DNA from: Hydrogenophaga sp. A37
GTDB lineage: Bacteria > Pseudomonadota > Gammaproteobacteria > Burkholderiales > Burkholderiaceae_C
Direction: 5' to 3'
DNA length: 36,001 bases
NCBI RefSeq assembly: GCF_002001205.1
Contig: NZ_MUNZ01000136.1
Span: forward strand, 1 to 36,001
The notes under the pieces were generated by a model. It saw nothing but the letters and a program-made list of their open reading frames with translations. It searched no databases and was not told the DNA's origin. The position numbers and the translations under genes are program-made. This document shows positions 1-8,599 of this stretch, piece after piece; position 1 is the stretch's first letter, and every line of letters starts with the position of its first letter.

Positions 1-1176
1 GCCGTGGCCCACCACGGCAAGTCGCCGCTGGAACACCTGAAGCACAACTTCCGCGAATACGGCATGTTGATCACGCTGGTGGCCATCATGGGCTTCTTCC
101 AGTACATGACCGACGGCACACTGATGCAGCCGCTCAACCTGACCAACCTGGTGCTGCAGAACAGCTACATCGTCATCATGGCGCTGGGCATGCTGCTGGT
201 GATCGTGGCGGGCCACATCGACCTCTCGGTGGGCTCGGTCTGCGGCTTCATCGGCGCGCTGGCCGCGGTGCTGATGGTGGAATACGAGTGGCACTTCGTG
301 CCGGCCTCCATCGTATGCCTGCTGTGTGGCGGCCTGATCGGCGCGGCGCAGGGCTGGTTCGTCGCCTTCTCGCGCATCCCCTCCTTCATCGTCACGCTCG
401 CGGGCATGCTGGTGTTCAAGGGCCTGGCGCTGGCGCTGCTGGCCGGCCAGTCGGTGGGCCCCTTCCCTGATGCCTTCCAGATGCTCAGCTCGGGCTTCAT
501 CCCCGACCTGTTCAACACCGAAGGCCTGCGCCTGACCTCGCTGCTGCTGGGCGTGGCGGTGGCCGCGGCGCTGACGGTGGCCGGCGTGCGCGCCCGCGCC
601 AACCGGCTCAAGCACGGTGTGCACGCCGAACCCACCGTGTTCTTCCTGATCAAGACCGCCGTGTTCGCCGCGCTGCTGATCTATTTCGCCTACCTGATGG
701 CCTCGTACAAGGGCCTGCCCAACGTGCTGATCGTGATGGCGCTGCTGATCGTGCTGTTCGACTTTGTCACCAGCCGCACCACCATTGGCCGCCGCATCTA
801 CGCCATGGGCGGCAACGAGAAGGCAGCCAAGCTCTCGGGCATCAAGACCGAGCGCCTGTCGTTCTACGCCTTCGTCAACATGGGCGTGCTGGCCGCACTG
901 GCCGGGCTGGTGTTCGCCGCGCGGCTGAACACCGCCACGCCCAAGGCCGGCCTGGGCTTCGAGCTCGACGTGATCGCCGCCTGCTTCATCGGCGGGGCCT
1001 CGGCCTCGGGCGGCGTGGGCAAGGTGATGGGCGCGGTGATCGGCGCTTTCATCATGGGCGTGATGAACAACGGCATGTCCATCCTGGGCATCGGCATCGA
1101 CTACCAGCAGGTCATCAAGGGCGTGGTGCTGCTCGCGGCGGTTCTGGTGGACGTCTACAACAAGAACAAAGCCTGA
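1..1176 (+). CDS. Sugar ABC transporter permease, MmsB/GguB type (5' end uncertain)
   Basis: Inner-membrane permease of a monosaccharide importer of the ChvE-GguAB (MmsAB) family, which carries galactose, arabinose and xylose in relatives. The frame is open at the window edge. A GTG at 4 gives 390 residues, close to the roughly 400 of the family, so the true start is at 4 or just upstream. The N-terminal stretch with REYGML, the segment LVIVAGHIDLSVGS near residues 64-78, and the late GGNEKAAKLSGI loop are typical of GguB as I remember it. Many hydrophobic segments fit about ten membrane helices. The matching ATPase and binding protein are expected upstream, outside the window. The next gene belongs to a different sugar transporter and follows within 36 bases, so they are probably cotranscribed. 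Confidence 0.9.
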   Translation, partial: AVAHHGKSPLEHLKHNFREYGMLITLVAIMGFFQYMTDGTLMQPLNLTNLVLQNSYIVIMALGMLLVIVAGHIDLSVGSVCGFIGALAAVLMVEYEWHFVPASIVCLLCGGLIGAAQGWFVAFSRIPSFIVTLAGMLVFKGLALALLAGQSVGPFPDAFQMLSSGFIPDLFNTEGLRLTSLLLGVAVAAALTVAGVRARANRLKHGVHAEPTVFFLIKTAVFAALLIYFAYLMASYKGLPNVLIVMALLIVLFDFVTSRTTIGRRIYAMGGNEKAAKLSGIKTERLSFYAFVNMGVLAALAGLVFAARLNTATPKAGLGFELDVIAACFIGGASASGGVGKVMGAVIGAFIMGVMNNGMSILGIGIDYQQVIKGVVLLAAVLVDVYNKNKA

Positions 1177-1212
1177 TCGACCGTGCGCCTGTCGACCAAG
1201 CCCCCCTTGCCC

Positions 1213-2739
1213 ATGAATGCGACAACGCCCCCCCCCGTGCTGGAGCTCACGGGCATCCACAAGCAGTTCTCGGGCATTCCTGTGCTGCGCGACGTGCAGC
1301 TGCGCCTGTACCCGGGCGAGATTCATGCGCTGATGGGGCAGAACGGCGCGGGCAAGTCCACGCTGATCAAGGTGCTCACCGGCGTGCTGGAGGCCAGCGG
1401 CGGAAAGATGCGGCTGGGTGACCAGTCCGTGTGGCCGGATTCTCCGCGGGCCGCGCAACGCCTGGGCATCAGCACCGTGTACCAGGAGGTCAACCTCTGC
1501 CCCAACCTCTCGGTGGCGGAGAACATCTTCGCCGGGCGCTACCCGCGCCTCGGCCTCGCGCAGGGCTTTCGCATCGACTGGGCCACGCTGAACCGGCGCG
1601 CTCGCGAGCTGGTGGCGCGCATCGGACTGGACATCGACGTGACGCGGCTGCTGTCCGACCACCCGGTGGCGGTGCAGCAGCTGGTGGCCATTGCGCGCGC
1701 GCTCAGCATCGAGTCGCGCGTGTTGATCCTCGACGAACCCACCTCCAGCCTGGACGACGACGAGGTGCAGAAACTGTTCGAGGTGCTGCGCCGCCTGCGC
1801 GACGAGGGTCTGGCCATCGTCTTCGTGACGCACTTCCTGAACCAGGTCTACGCCATCTCCGACCGCATCACCGTGCTGCGCAACGGCAGCTGGGTGGGCG
1901 AATGGCCGGTGGGCGAGTTGCCTGCGCAGGCGCTGATCGCCGCCATGCTGGGCCGCGAGCTGGCCGCGCAGTCCACCGAGGCGCCCGTGCCACCCGTGTT
2001 CGACGAGGCCGCGCCGGCCCTGCTGCAGGCCGAAGGCCTGGGCCAGAGCGGCCAGCTGCAGGCGGTGGACCTGCGGGTGCGCGCGGGCGAGGTGGTGGGC
2101 TTGGCCGGCCTGCTGGGCGCGGGCCGCACCGAGCTGGCGCGGCTGCTGTTCGGCCTGGAGACGCCCGACCGCGGCGTGCTGCGCATCAACGGCCAGACCG
2201 TGGCGTTTTCCAACCCCATGGACGCGATCCGCCACGGCCTGGCGCTGTGCCCCGAAGAACGCAAGACCGACGGCATCGTGGCCGAGCTCTCGGTGCGCGA
2301 GAACATCGCGCTGGCGCTGCAGGCGCGCATGGGCATGGGCAAGTTCCTCTCGCGCGCCGAGCAGACCACGCTGGCCGAGCGCTACGTGAAGTTGCTGGGC
2401 ATCAAGACCGAGAGCGTGGACAAGCCCATCGGCCTGCTCTCGGGCGGCAACCAGCAAAAAGCCATCCTGGCGCGCTGGCTCGCCATCGAGCCGCGCCTCT
2501 TGATCCTGGACGAACCCACGCGCGGCATCGACGTGGCCGCCAAACAGGAAATCATGGAACAGATCCTGCGCCTGGCGCAGGCCGGCATGGCCGTGCTGTT
2601 CATCTCGTCCGAAATGAGCGAGGTGGTGCGCGTGGCGCACCGCATCGTGGTGCTGCGTGACCGCCGCCTGGTCGGTGAATTGCCCGCCGGCAGCAGCGAA
2701 GACGCCGTCTACGAAATGATTGCCGCCGAACATGTCTGA
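1213..2739 (+). CDS. ytfR: Sugar ABC transporter ATP-binding protein, YtfR-like
   Basis: Two-domain ATPase (508 residues from this start) that powers a CUT2-type sugar importer. Domain 1 has Walker A GQNGAGKST at residues 42-50, the YQEVNL Q-loop and the Walker [12 protein letters not shown]. Domain 2 has a degenerate Walker A region (GLLGAGRTE), the signature LSGGNQQKA and LILDEPTRGID. The Q-loop and the FVTHFLNQVYAISDR stretch resemble E. coli YtfR of the galactofuranose importer. The ATG at 1213 is preferred over an in-frame GTG at 1183 because it leaves about nine residues before the first strand, as in YtfR. Neither start has a clear Shine-Dalgarno. The 3' end overlaps the next gene by eight bases, indicating translational coupling. 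The gene symbol is by resemblance; the substrate is not proven. Confidence 0.9.
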   Translation: MNATTPPPVLELTGIHKQFSGIPVLRDVQLRLYPGEIHALMGQNGAGKSTLIKVLTGVLEASGGKMRLGDQSVWPDSPRAAQRLGISTVYQEVNLCPNLSVAENIFAGRYPRLGLAQGFRIDWATLNRRARELVARIGLDIDVTRLLSDHPVAVQQLVAIARALSIESRVLILDEPTSSLDDDEVQKLFEVLRRLRDEGLAIVFVTHFLNQVYAISDRITVLRNGSWVGEWPVGELPAQALIAAMLGRELAAQSTEAPVPPVFDEAAPALLQAEGLGQSGQLQAVDLRVRAGEVVGLAGLLGAGRTELARLLFGLETPDRGVLRINGQTVAFSNPMDAIRHGLALCPEERKTDGIVAELSVRENIALALQARMGMGKFLSRAEQTTLAERYVKLLGIKTESVDKPIGLLSGGNQQKAILARWLAIEPRLLILDEPTRGIDVAAKQEIMEQILRLAQAGMAVLFISSEMSEVVRVAHRIVVLRDRRLVGELPAGSSEDAVYEMIAAEHV

Positions 2740-3775
2740 AAACAATCCCTTCGGCGCCGCGATGCGCCACCGGCTGGCCTGGCCGCTGATCACGCTGGCA
2801 CTGCTGCTGGTCGTGAACACGGTGTTCAACAGCAGCTTCCTGCACATCGAGTGGCGCGACGGCCACCTCTACGGCAGCCTGATCGACATCCTCAACCGCG
2901 CCGCGCCGCTGGTGCTGGTGTCGCTGGGCATGACGATGGTGATCGCCACGCGCGGCATCGACATCTCGGTGGGCGCGGTGGTGGCCATCGCCGCGGCGGT
3001 GGCGGCCTGGATGATCGGCGGCTCGGTGGCGGGCACCGAGAGCCGCTTTCCCTTGCCGTTCGCCCTCCTCGGTGCCATCGGCGTGGCCGCGCTGTGCGGC
3101 CTGTGGAACGGCGTGCTGGTGGCCAAGGTCGGCATGCAGCCCATCATCGCCACGCTGATCCTGATGGTGGCCGGGCGCGGCATCGCCCAGCTCATCACCG
3201 ACGGGCAGATCATCACCATCTACTACAAGCCGTTCTTCTTCCTGGGCGGGGGCTACCTGTTCGGCCTGCCGTTCTCGGTGTTCATCGTGGCGGCCGTGTT
3301 CGCCGCGCTGTACCTGGCGGTCACGCGCACGGCGCTGGGCCTGTTCGTGCAGGCCGTGGGCATCAACCCCACCGCCGCGCGCGTGGCCGGCGTGCAGGCG
3401 CGCCGCCTGATCATCGCGGCCTACGCCTTCTGCGGTGTGTGCGCGGGCATCGCCGGGCTGCTGATCAGCTCCAACGTGAAAAGCGCCGACGGCAACAACG
3501 CCGGCCAGTTGCTGGAGCTCGACGCGATCCTGGCCGTGACACTGGGCGGCACGGCGCTGACCGGCGGTCGCTTCAGCCTGGTGGGCAGCGTGATCGGTGC
3601 GCTCATCATCCAGACCCTGACCTACGCCATCTACTCGCTGGGCGTGCCGCCCGAGATCAACCTCGTGGTCAAGGCCGTGGTGGTGTTCCTCGTGATGCTG
3701 CTGCAGTCGCCCGAGTTCCGGGCCGAGGTGGGCGTGCTGGTGCGCCGGCCGGGCGCGCAGGGAGTCTCGTCATGA
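2732..3775 (+). CDS. ytfT: Sugar ABC transporter permease, YtfT-like
   Basis: First of two permeases of the YtfQRT-YjfF type importer (347 residues). The stretch GSLIDILNRAAPLVLVSLGM followed by TRGIDISVGAV, and the later AVGINPTAARVAGV and LELDAILAVTLGG, match E. coli YtfT very well in my recollection (341 residues there). The ATG at 2732 lies inside the end of the ATPase gene. A TTG four codons upstream is in frame but less likely. About eight to ten membrane helices are expected. It overlaps the next permease gene by ATGA. In E. coli the transporter is specific for galactofuranose; here that specificity is inferred only from similarity and from the galactonate/arabinonate genes downstream. 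Confidence 0.9.
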   Translation: MSENNPFGAAMRHRLAWPLITLALLLVVNTVFNSSFLHIEWRDGHLYGSLIDILNRAAPLVLVSLGMTMVIATRGIDISVGAVVAIAAAVAAWMIGGSVAGTESRFPLPFALLGAIGVAALCGLWNGVLVAKVGMQPIIATLILMVAGRGIAQLITDGQIITIYYKPFFFLGGGYLFGLPFSVFIVAAVFAALYLAVTRTALGLFVQAVGINPTAARVAGVQARRLIIAAYAFCGVCAGIAGLLISSNVKSADGNNAGQLLELDAILAVTLGGTALTGGRFSLVGSVIGALIIQTLTYAIYSLGVPPEINLVVKAVVVFLVMLLQSPEFRAEVGVLVRRPGAQGVSS

Positions 3776-4800
3776 GCGTCGTGCCCACGCCGCTCAACGC
3801 CACGAGTACCGCGGCACCCACGCCGACCACAGCCACGCGCATGAACCCCAAGTTCCTGCCACTGATCGCCACGCTCTCGCTGTTCGTGGCCATGGCCAGC
3901 CTGGGCTCGGTGCTCTACACCGGCTTCTTCTCGGCCCAGGTGTTCCTCAACCTGCTGATCGACAACGCCTTCCTGATCATCGTCGCGGTGGGCATGACCT
4001 TCGTGATCCTCTCGGGCGGCATCGACCTCTCGGTGGGCTCGGTGGTGGCGCTGAGCACCATGGTGCTGGCCACGCTGGTGGAACACCGGGGCTGGAGCCC
4101 GGCGGTGGCGATCCCGCTGGTGCTGCTCATGGGCACGGCCTTCGGCGCCTTCATGGGTTTCCTGATTCAGCGCTACCGGCTGCAGCCCTTCATCGTCACG
4201 CTGGCGGGCATGTTCCTCGCACGCGGCCTGTGTTACCTCATCAGCATCGACTCGATCAGCATCACCAACGAGTCGTTTTCCGAGCTGTCGCAGTGGCGCC
4301 TGCCGCTGTGGGAAGACGCATCGCTCTCGCTGGGCGCGGTGATTGCCATCGCCGTGCTGCTGGCCGCGGTGTTCATCGCGCACCACACGCCGTTCGGCCG
4401 CGCGGTCTACGCGGTGGGCGGCAACGAACACTCCGCCGTGCTGATGGGCCTGCCGGTGCGCCGCACGCTGGTGGGCGTGTACACGCTCTCGGGTTTCTGT
4501 TCGGCCCTGGCCGGCGTGGTCTTCACCTTCTACATGCTCTCGGGTTACGGCCTGCATGCCGTGGGCATGGAGCTCGACGCGATCGCCGCCGTGGTGATCG
4601 GCGGCACCCTGCTCACCGGCGGTGTCGGCTATGTGGCCGGCACGCTGTTCGGCGTGCTGATGCTCGGAATCATCCAGACCCTGATCGCCTTCGACGGCAC
4701 GCTGAGCTCCTGGTGGACCCGCATCGTCGTCGGCATCCTGCTGTTCGTGTTCTGCCTGCTGCAACGCCTGCTGACGCACCGCACGTCGCGGCCCTCCTGA
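3772..4800 (+). CDS. yjfF: Sugar ABC transporter permease, YjfF-like
   Basis: Second permease of the YtfR/YtfT/YjfF-type importer (342 residues; E. coli YjfF is about 331). Diagnostic stretches are DNAFLIIVAVGMTFVILSGG, IDLSVGSVVAL, LDAIAAVVIGGTLLTGGVG and FDGTLSSWWTRI, the last nearly the same as in YjfF. The ATG at 3772 overlaps the TGA of the previous gene and is preceded by a GGGAG ribosome-binding site. Residues 1-22 are rich in Thr, Ala and Pro and lie before the first helix; an internal ATG at codon 24 could be an alternative start. A longer frame reading through this region from 2851 is only the shadow of ytfT joined to this gene. No binding protein of the YtfQ type is seen within the window. 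Confidence 0.9.
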   Translation: MSVVPTPLNATSTAAPTPTTATRMNPKFLPLIATLSLFVAMASLGSVLYTGFFSAQVFLNLLIDNAFLIIVAVGMTFVILSGGIDLSVGSVVALSTMVLATLVEHRGWSPAVAIPLVLLMGTAFGAFMGFLIQRYRLQPFIVTLAGMFLARGLCYLISIDSISITNESFSELSQWRLPLWEDASLSLGAVIAIAVLLAAVFIAHHTPFGRAVYAVGGNEHSAVLMGLPVRRTLVGVYTLSGFCSALAGVVFTFYMLSGYGLHAVGMELDAIAAVVIGGTLLTGGVGYVAGTLFGVLMLGIIQTLIAFDGTLSSWWTRIVVGILLFVFCLLQRLLTHRTSRPS

Positions 4801-4822
4801 TTCCCCTCTGAGCCCACCCACC

Positions 4823-6556
4823 ATGACCACCCCCAAGCGCAAACTCCGCTCCGCCGAATGGTTCGGCACCGCCGACAAGAACGGCTTCATGTACCGCAGC
4901 TGGATGAAGAACCAGGGCATTCCCGACCACGAGTTCGACGGCCGCCCCATCATCGGCATCTGCAACACCTGGAGCGAGCTCACGCCCTGCAACGCGCACT
5001 TCCGCAAGATCGCCGAACACGTCAAGCGCGGCATCTACGAGGCCGGCGGTTTCCCGGTGGAGTTCCCGGTGTTCTCCAACGGTGAATCGAACCTGCGCCC
5101 CACCGCCATGCTCACGCGCAACCTCGCCAGCATGGACGTGGAAGAAGCCATCCGAGGCAACCCCATCGACGCCGTGGTGCTGCTGGTGGGCTGCGACAAG
5201 ACCACCCCCGCCCTGCTGATGGGCGCGGCCAGTTGCGACGTGCCGGCCATCGTTGTCACTGGCGGCCCCATGCTCAACGGCAAGCTCGAAGGCAAGGACA
5301 TCGGCTCGGGCACGGCGGTGTGGCGGCTGCACGAATCGCTGAAGGCGGGCGAGATCAACGAACACCAGTTCTTCGCGGCCGAGGCCGGCATGTCGCGCTC
5401 GGCCGGCACCTGCAACACCATGGGCACGGCCAGCACCATGGCCTGCATGGCCGAGGCGCTGGGCACCTCGCTGCCGCACAACGCGGCGATTCCGGCGGTG
5501 GATTCACGCCGCTACGTGCTGGCCCACATGTCGGGCAAGCGCATTGTGGAGATGGCCCACGAAGGGCTCACGCTCTCGAAGATTCTCACGCGCGAGGCGT
5601 TTGAAAACGCCATCCGCACCAACGCCGCCATCGGCGGATCGACCAACGCGGTGATCCACCTGAAAGCCATTGCGGGCCGCATCGGCGTGCCGCTGGAGCT
5701 GGAGGACTGGACGCGCATCGGCCAGGGCACGCCCACCCTGGTGGACCTGCAGCCTTCGGGCCGCTTCCTGATGGAAGAGTTCTATTACGCCGGTGGCCTG
5801 CCCGCCGTGCTGCGCCGCCTGGGCGAAAACAACTTGCTGCCGCACCCCGACGCGCTCACCGTCAACGGCAAGACCATGTGGGACAACGTGCGCGAAGCCC
5901 CTCAATACAACGACGAGGTGATCCGCACGCTGGACAACCCGCTGATCGCCGACGGCGGCATGTGCATCCTGCGCGGCAACCTGGCGCCGCGCGGCGCGGT
6001 GCTCAAGCCCTCGGCGGCCTCGCCCGAGCTGCTCAAACACCGGGGCCGTGCCGTGGTGTTCGAAAACCTGGAGCACTACAAGGAACGCATCGTTGATGAG
6101 AACCTGGACATCGACGCCAGCTGCGTGATGGTGATGAAGAACTGCGGCCCCAAGGGCTACCCCGGCATGGCCGAGGTGGGCAACATGGGCCTGCCGCCCA
6201 AGCTGCTGCGCCAGGGCGTGAAAGACATGGTGCGCATCTCCGACGCCCGCATGAGCGGCACCGCCTACGGCACCGTGGTGCTGCACGTGGCGCCCGAAGC
6301 CGCCGCCGGTGGCCCGCTGGCCGCCGTGCGCGACGGCGACTTCATCGAACTCGACTGCGGCGAGGGCCGCCTGCACCTGGACATCAGCGACGCCGAGCTG
6401 GCCGAGCGCCTGGCCGCGCTGGCCAACACCGACATGGGCGGGCGCGGCGGTTACCAGCGCCTGTACGTGGACCACGTGCTGCAGGCCGACGAAGGCTGCG
6501 ATTTCGACTTCCTGGTGGGTTGCCGCGGCTCCGCCGTCCCACGCCATTCACACTGA
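4823..6556 (+). CDS. L-arabinonate dehydratase (IlvD/Edd family)
   Basis: Iron-sulfur dehydratase of the IlvD/Edd family (577 residues) that removes water from an aldonate, giving the 2-keto-3-deoxy acid. It resembles the structurally known Rhizobium leguminosarum L-arabinonate dehydratase over its whole length, including the ending GCRGSAVPRHSH. The three [2Fe-2S] cysteines are C56, C124 and C197, with D125 and K126 (the carbamylated Lys of the family) next to C124. The ISDARMSGT motif near residues 472-479 carries the Ser proposed as base. In relatives these enzymes also accept D-fuconate or D-galactonate, so the exact substrate is not certain. Dihydroxy-acid dehydratase of branched amino-acid synthesis is less likely given the neighbours: sugar transporters upstream and an AraD-type enzyme seven bases downstream. 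Confidence 0.88.
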   Translation: MTTPKRKLRSAEWFGTADKNGFMYRSWMKNQGIPDHEFDGRPIIGICNTWSELTPCNAHFRKIAEHVKRGIYEAGGFPVEFPVFSNGESNLRPTAMLTRNLASMDVEEAIRGNPIDAVVLLVGCDKTTPALLMGAASCDVPAIVVTGGPMLNGKLEGKDIGSGTAVWRLHESLKAGEINEHQFFAAEAGMSRSAGTCNTMGTASTMACMAEALGTSLPHNAAIPAVDSRRYVLAHMSGKRIVEMAHEGLTLSKILTREAFENAIRTNAAIGGSTNAVIHLKAIAGRIGVPLELEDWTRIGQGTPTLVDLQPSGRFLMEEFYYAGGLPAVLRRLGENNLLPHPDALTVNGKTMWDNVREAPQYNDEVIRTLDNPLIADGGMCILRGNLAPRGAVLKPSAASPELLKHRGRAVVFENLEHYKERIVDENLDIDASCVMVMKNCGPKGYPGMAEVGNMGLPPKLLRQGVKDMVRISDARMSGTAYGTVVLHVAPEAAAGGPLAAVRDGDFIELDCGEGRLHLDISDAELAERLAALANTDMGGRGGYQRLYVDHVLQADEGCDFDFLVGCRGSAVPRHSH

Positions 6557-6563
6557 TCCGACC

Positions 6564-7496
6564 ATGACTTCTTCCCCCCGCACGCCGCGCTACCGCGGCA
6601 TCTTCCCCGTCGTGCCCACCACCTTCCATGAAGACGGCACGCTCGACCTGGAGAGCCAGAAACGCTGCCTCGATTTCATGATCGACGCCGGCTCCGACGG
6701 GCTGTGCATCCTGGCCAACTTCTCAGAGCAGTTTTCGCTGTCCGACGACGAACGCGAGACGCTCACCCGCTTGTCGCTGGAACATGTGGCCGGGCGCGTG
6801 CCGGTGATCGTCACCACCACGCACTACGGCACCGCGGTCTGCGCCGCGCGCAGCCGGCGCGCGCAGGACATGGGCGCGGCGATGGTAATGGTAATGCCGC
6901 CCTACCACGGCGCCACCTTCCGCGTGCCCGAGCCGCTGATTTATGAGTTCTATGCGCGGGTCTCGGACGCCATCGGCATTCCCATCATGGTGCAGGACGC
7001 ACCCGCCAGCGGCACCGTGCTCTCGGCCCCCTTCCTCGCGCGCATGGCGCAGGAGATCGAACAACTCGCCTACTTCAAGATCGAGACGCCGGGCGCCGCC
7101 AGCAAGCTGCGCGAGCTGATCCGCCTGGGCGGCGACGCCATCGAAGGCCCGTGGGACGGCGAAGAAGCCATCACCCTGCTGGCCGACCTCGACGCTGGCG
7201 CCACCGGCGCCATGACCGGCGGCGCTTTCCCCGACGGCATCCGCCCCATCATCGAAGCCCACCGCAACGGCCACGTCAACCGCGCCTTCGAGCTCTACCA
7301 GCGCTGGCTGCCGCTGATCAACCACGAGAACCGCCAGGGCGGCATCCTGACCGCCAAGGCGCTGATGAAGGAAGGCGGCGTGATCGCCTGCGAGGCCGGC
7401 CGCCACCCCTTCCCGGCCATGCACCCTGAGGTACGGCGCGGCCTGATCGACATCGCGCGGCGGCTCGACCCGCTGGTCCTGCGCTGGAGAGGGTGA
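6564..7496 (+). CDS. araD: L-2-keto-3-deoxyarabonate dehydratase (AraD type, DHDPS/NAL superfamily)
   Basis: Class I (Schiff-base) enzyme of the dihydrodipicolinate synthase superfamily (310 residues). It converts L-2-keto-3-deoxyarabonate to 2-oxoglutarate semialdehyde in the non-phosphorylative L-arabinose pathway. It resembles the characterised Azospirillum brasilense AraD almost throughout: FPVVPTTF at the N-terminus, LCILANFSEQF near 47-57, IMVQDAPASGT at 141-151, the Schiff-base Lys K172 in YFKIETPG, and the ending RRLDPLVLRW. The ATG at 6564 is preferred. The frame is open further upstream, but that part overlaps the dehydratase gene. With the preceding dehydratase it forms the two middle steps of the pathway. 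The final semialdehyde dehydrogenase and the first sugar dehydrogenase/lactonase are not in the window. Confidence 0.9.
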   Translation: MTSSPRTPRYRGIFPVVPTTFHEDGTLDLESQKRCLDFMIDAGSDGLCILANFSEQFSLSDDERETLTRLSLEHVAGRVPVIVTTTHYGTAVCAARSRRAQDMGAAMVMVMPPYHGATFRVPEPLIYEFYARVSDAIGIPIMVQDAPASGTVLSAPFLARMAQEIEQLAYFKIETPGAASKLRELIRLGGDAIEGPWDGEEAITLLADLDAGATGAMTGGAFPDGIRPIIEAHRNGHVNRAFELYQRWLPLINHENRQGGILTAKALMKEGGVIACEAGRHPFPAMHPEVRRGLIDIARRLDPLVLRWRG

Positions 7497-7497
7497 G

Positions 7498-8475
7498 ATG
7501 AGCGCCGAACTGAACCAGGGTGACCCCCCAGCGCTGATCGCGCTCGACTGGGGCACCAGCTCGCTGCGCGCCTACGCCATGGGCGCGGACGGCGCGGTGC
7601 TGGCCACGCGGCGCAGTGAACACGGTGTGATGCACCTGCCCACCGGCCCCAACGTTCACTCGCCGGCCGACGCCTTCGAGCTGGCGCTGCAGCTGCTGTG
7701 CGGCGACTGGCTGGCCGCCCACCCACAGGCCACGCTGATCGCGTGCGGCATGGTCGGCAGCGCGCAGGGGTGGCGTGAGGCTCCCTACCGGCCACTGCCC
7801 AGCCGCGAGGCCGATCTGGCGGACGCGGTGACCTTGATCGAACGCCCCGGTGGCCAGGCACTGCACGTCGTGCCCGGCCTGCTGCAGGCTGGCGAACTGC
7901 CCAATGTGATGCGCGGTGAAGAGACCCAGATCATGGGCGTGCTGCAAAGCTGGAGCGACGAGGGCCGCGCGCCATCGCGGCTGCTGGTCGGCCTGCCGGG
8001 CACGCACACCAAGTGGGCCTGGGTCGAAGACGGCGCAGTCACCCGCTTCGAGACCTTCATGACCGGCGAGGTCTACGCCGCGCTCTCACAGCACACCATC
8101 CTGGGCCGCACCATGGTGCTCGGCGGAGAGCACGACGAACCGGCCTTTGCGCGCGGCCTGCGCGTGGCGCGTTCACCGCTGGGCGTTTTGGGCGTGCTCT
8201 CGACGGTCTTCAGCGTGCGCACCCTCGGGCTCACCCACCAGCTCACCGGCGGCGCCCAGTCCGACTACCTGTCCGGGCTGCTGATCGGGCACGAGGTGGC
8301 GGCGCTGGCGCCCGCGCTGCAGGACGGCACCGAGGTGGTGCTGTGTGGCGAGCCGGTGCTGTGCATGCGCTACGCGTCCGCGCTGGAAGCGCAGGGCCTG
8401 CCGACACCCGAGATCCGCTCCGGCGTGACACCCCTGGGCCTGTGGCGCATCGCCCAGGCCGCTGAGCTCGTATGA
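7498..8475 (+). CDS. dgoK: 2-dehydro-3-deoxygalactonokinase
   Basis: Cytoplasmic kinase that phosphorylates 2-dehydro-3-deoxy-D-galactonate at O6, the second step of the De Ley-Doudoroff galactonate pathway. The protein has 325 residues (E. coli DgoK about 292). The phosphate-1 motif LIALDWGTSSLRAY at residues 13-26 and the GLPGTHTKWAWVEDG stretch near 163-177 are characteristic of DgoK. The ATG at 7498 follows the araD stop by one base and is preceded by GGAGAGGG, a good ribosome-binding site. A GC-rich repeat element immediately follows the stop codon and separates it from dgoA. No other sugar kinase family fits as well. Confidence 0.93.
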   Translation: MSAELNQGDPPALIALDWGTSSLRAYAMGADGAVLATRRSEHGVMHLPTGPNVHSPADAFELALQLLCGDWLAAHPQATLIACGMVGSAQGWREAPYRPLPSREADLADAVTLIERPGGQALHVVPGLLQAGELPNVMRGEETQIMGVLQSWSDEGRAPSRLLVGLPGTHTKWAWVEDGAVTRFETFMTGEVYAALSQHTILGRTMVLGGEHDEPAFARGLRVARSPLGVLGVLSTVFSVRTLGLTHQLTGGAQSDYLSGLLIGHEVAALAPALQDGTEVVLCGEPVLCMRYASALEAQGLPTPEIRSGVTPLGLWRIAQAAELV

Positions 8476-8549
8476 CCCCCCCGCGCCGCTTCGCGTCACC
8501 CCCCAAGGGGCGGCACCAGCCGTCTGGCAAAGCCAGCCCGGCGGTGCCA
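8476..8549. repeat. Intergenic three-hairpin repeat, copy A
   Basis: GC-rich element that begins directly after the dgoK stop. It can fold as three small hairpins: a GCG/CGC stem, a CCCCCC-AA-GGGG type stem, and CTGGC-AAA-GCCAG. A second copy at 26056-26132 shares the layout and most bases. In the third stem the two copies differ by a paired change (CTGGC/GCCAG against CCGGC/GCCGG), which keeps base pairing. I associate this kind of element with intergenic spaces of Comamonadaceae. Its role is unknown; it might act on transcript stability or partial termination inside the operon. Confidence 0.7.
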
Positions 8550-8599
8550 CTGGGTGGTGTTGCTTCGCGCGTCGCGCGCCGCTGCCCTGGAACACCGAC

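Noticed and set aside
2851..4800. 649-residue frame covering ytfT and yjfF
   Set aside because: The part before 3772 is ytfT in a wrong frame; yjfF starts at the ATGA overlap.
4823..6556. Dihydroxy-acid dehydratase (IlvD) of branched-chain amino-acid synthesis
   Set aside because: The match to L-arabinonate dehydratase is stronger, and the neighbours are sugar-acid genes.
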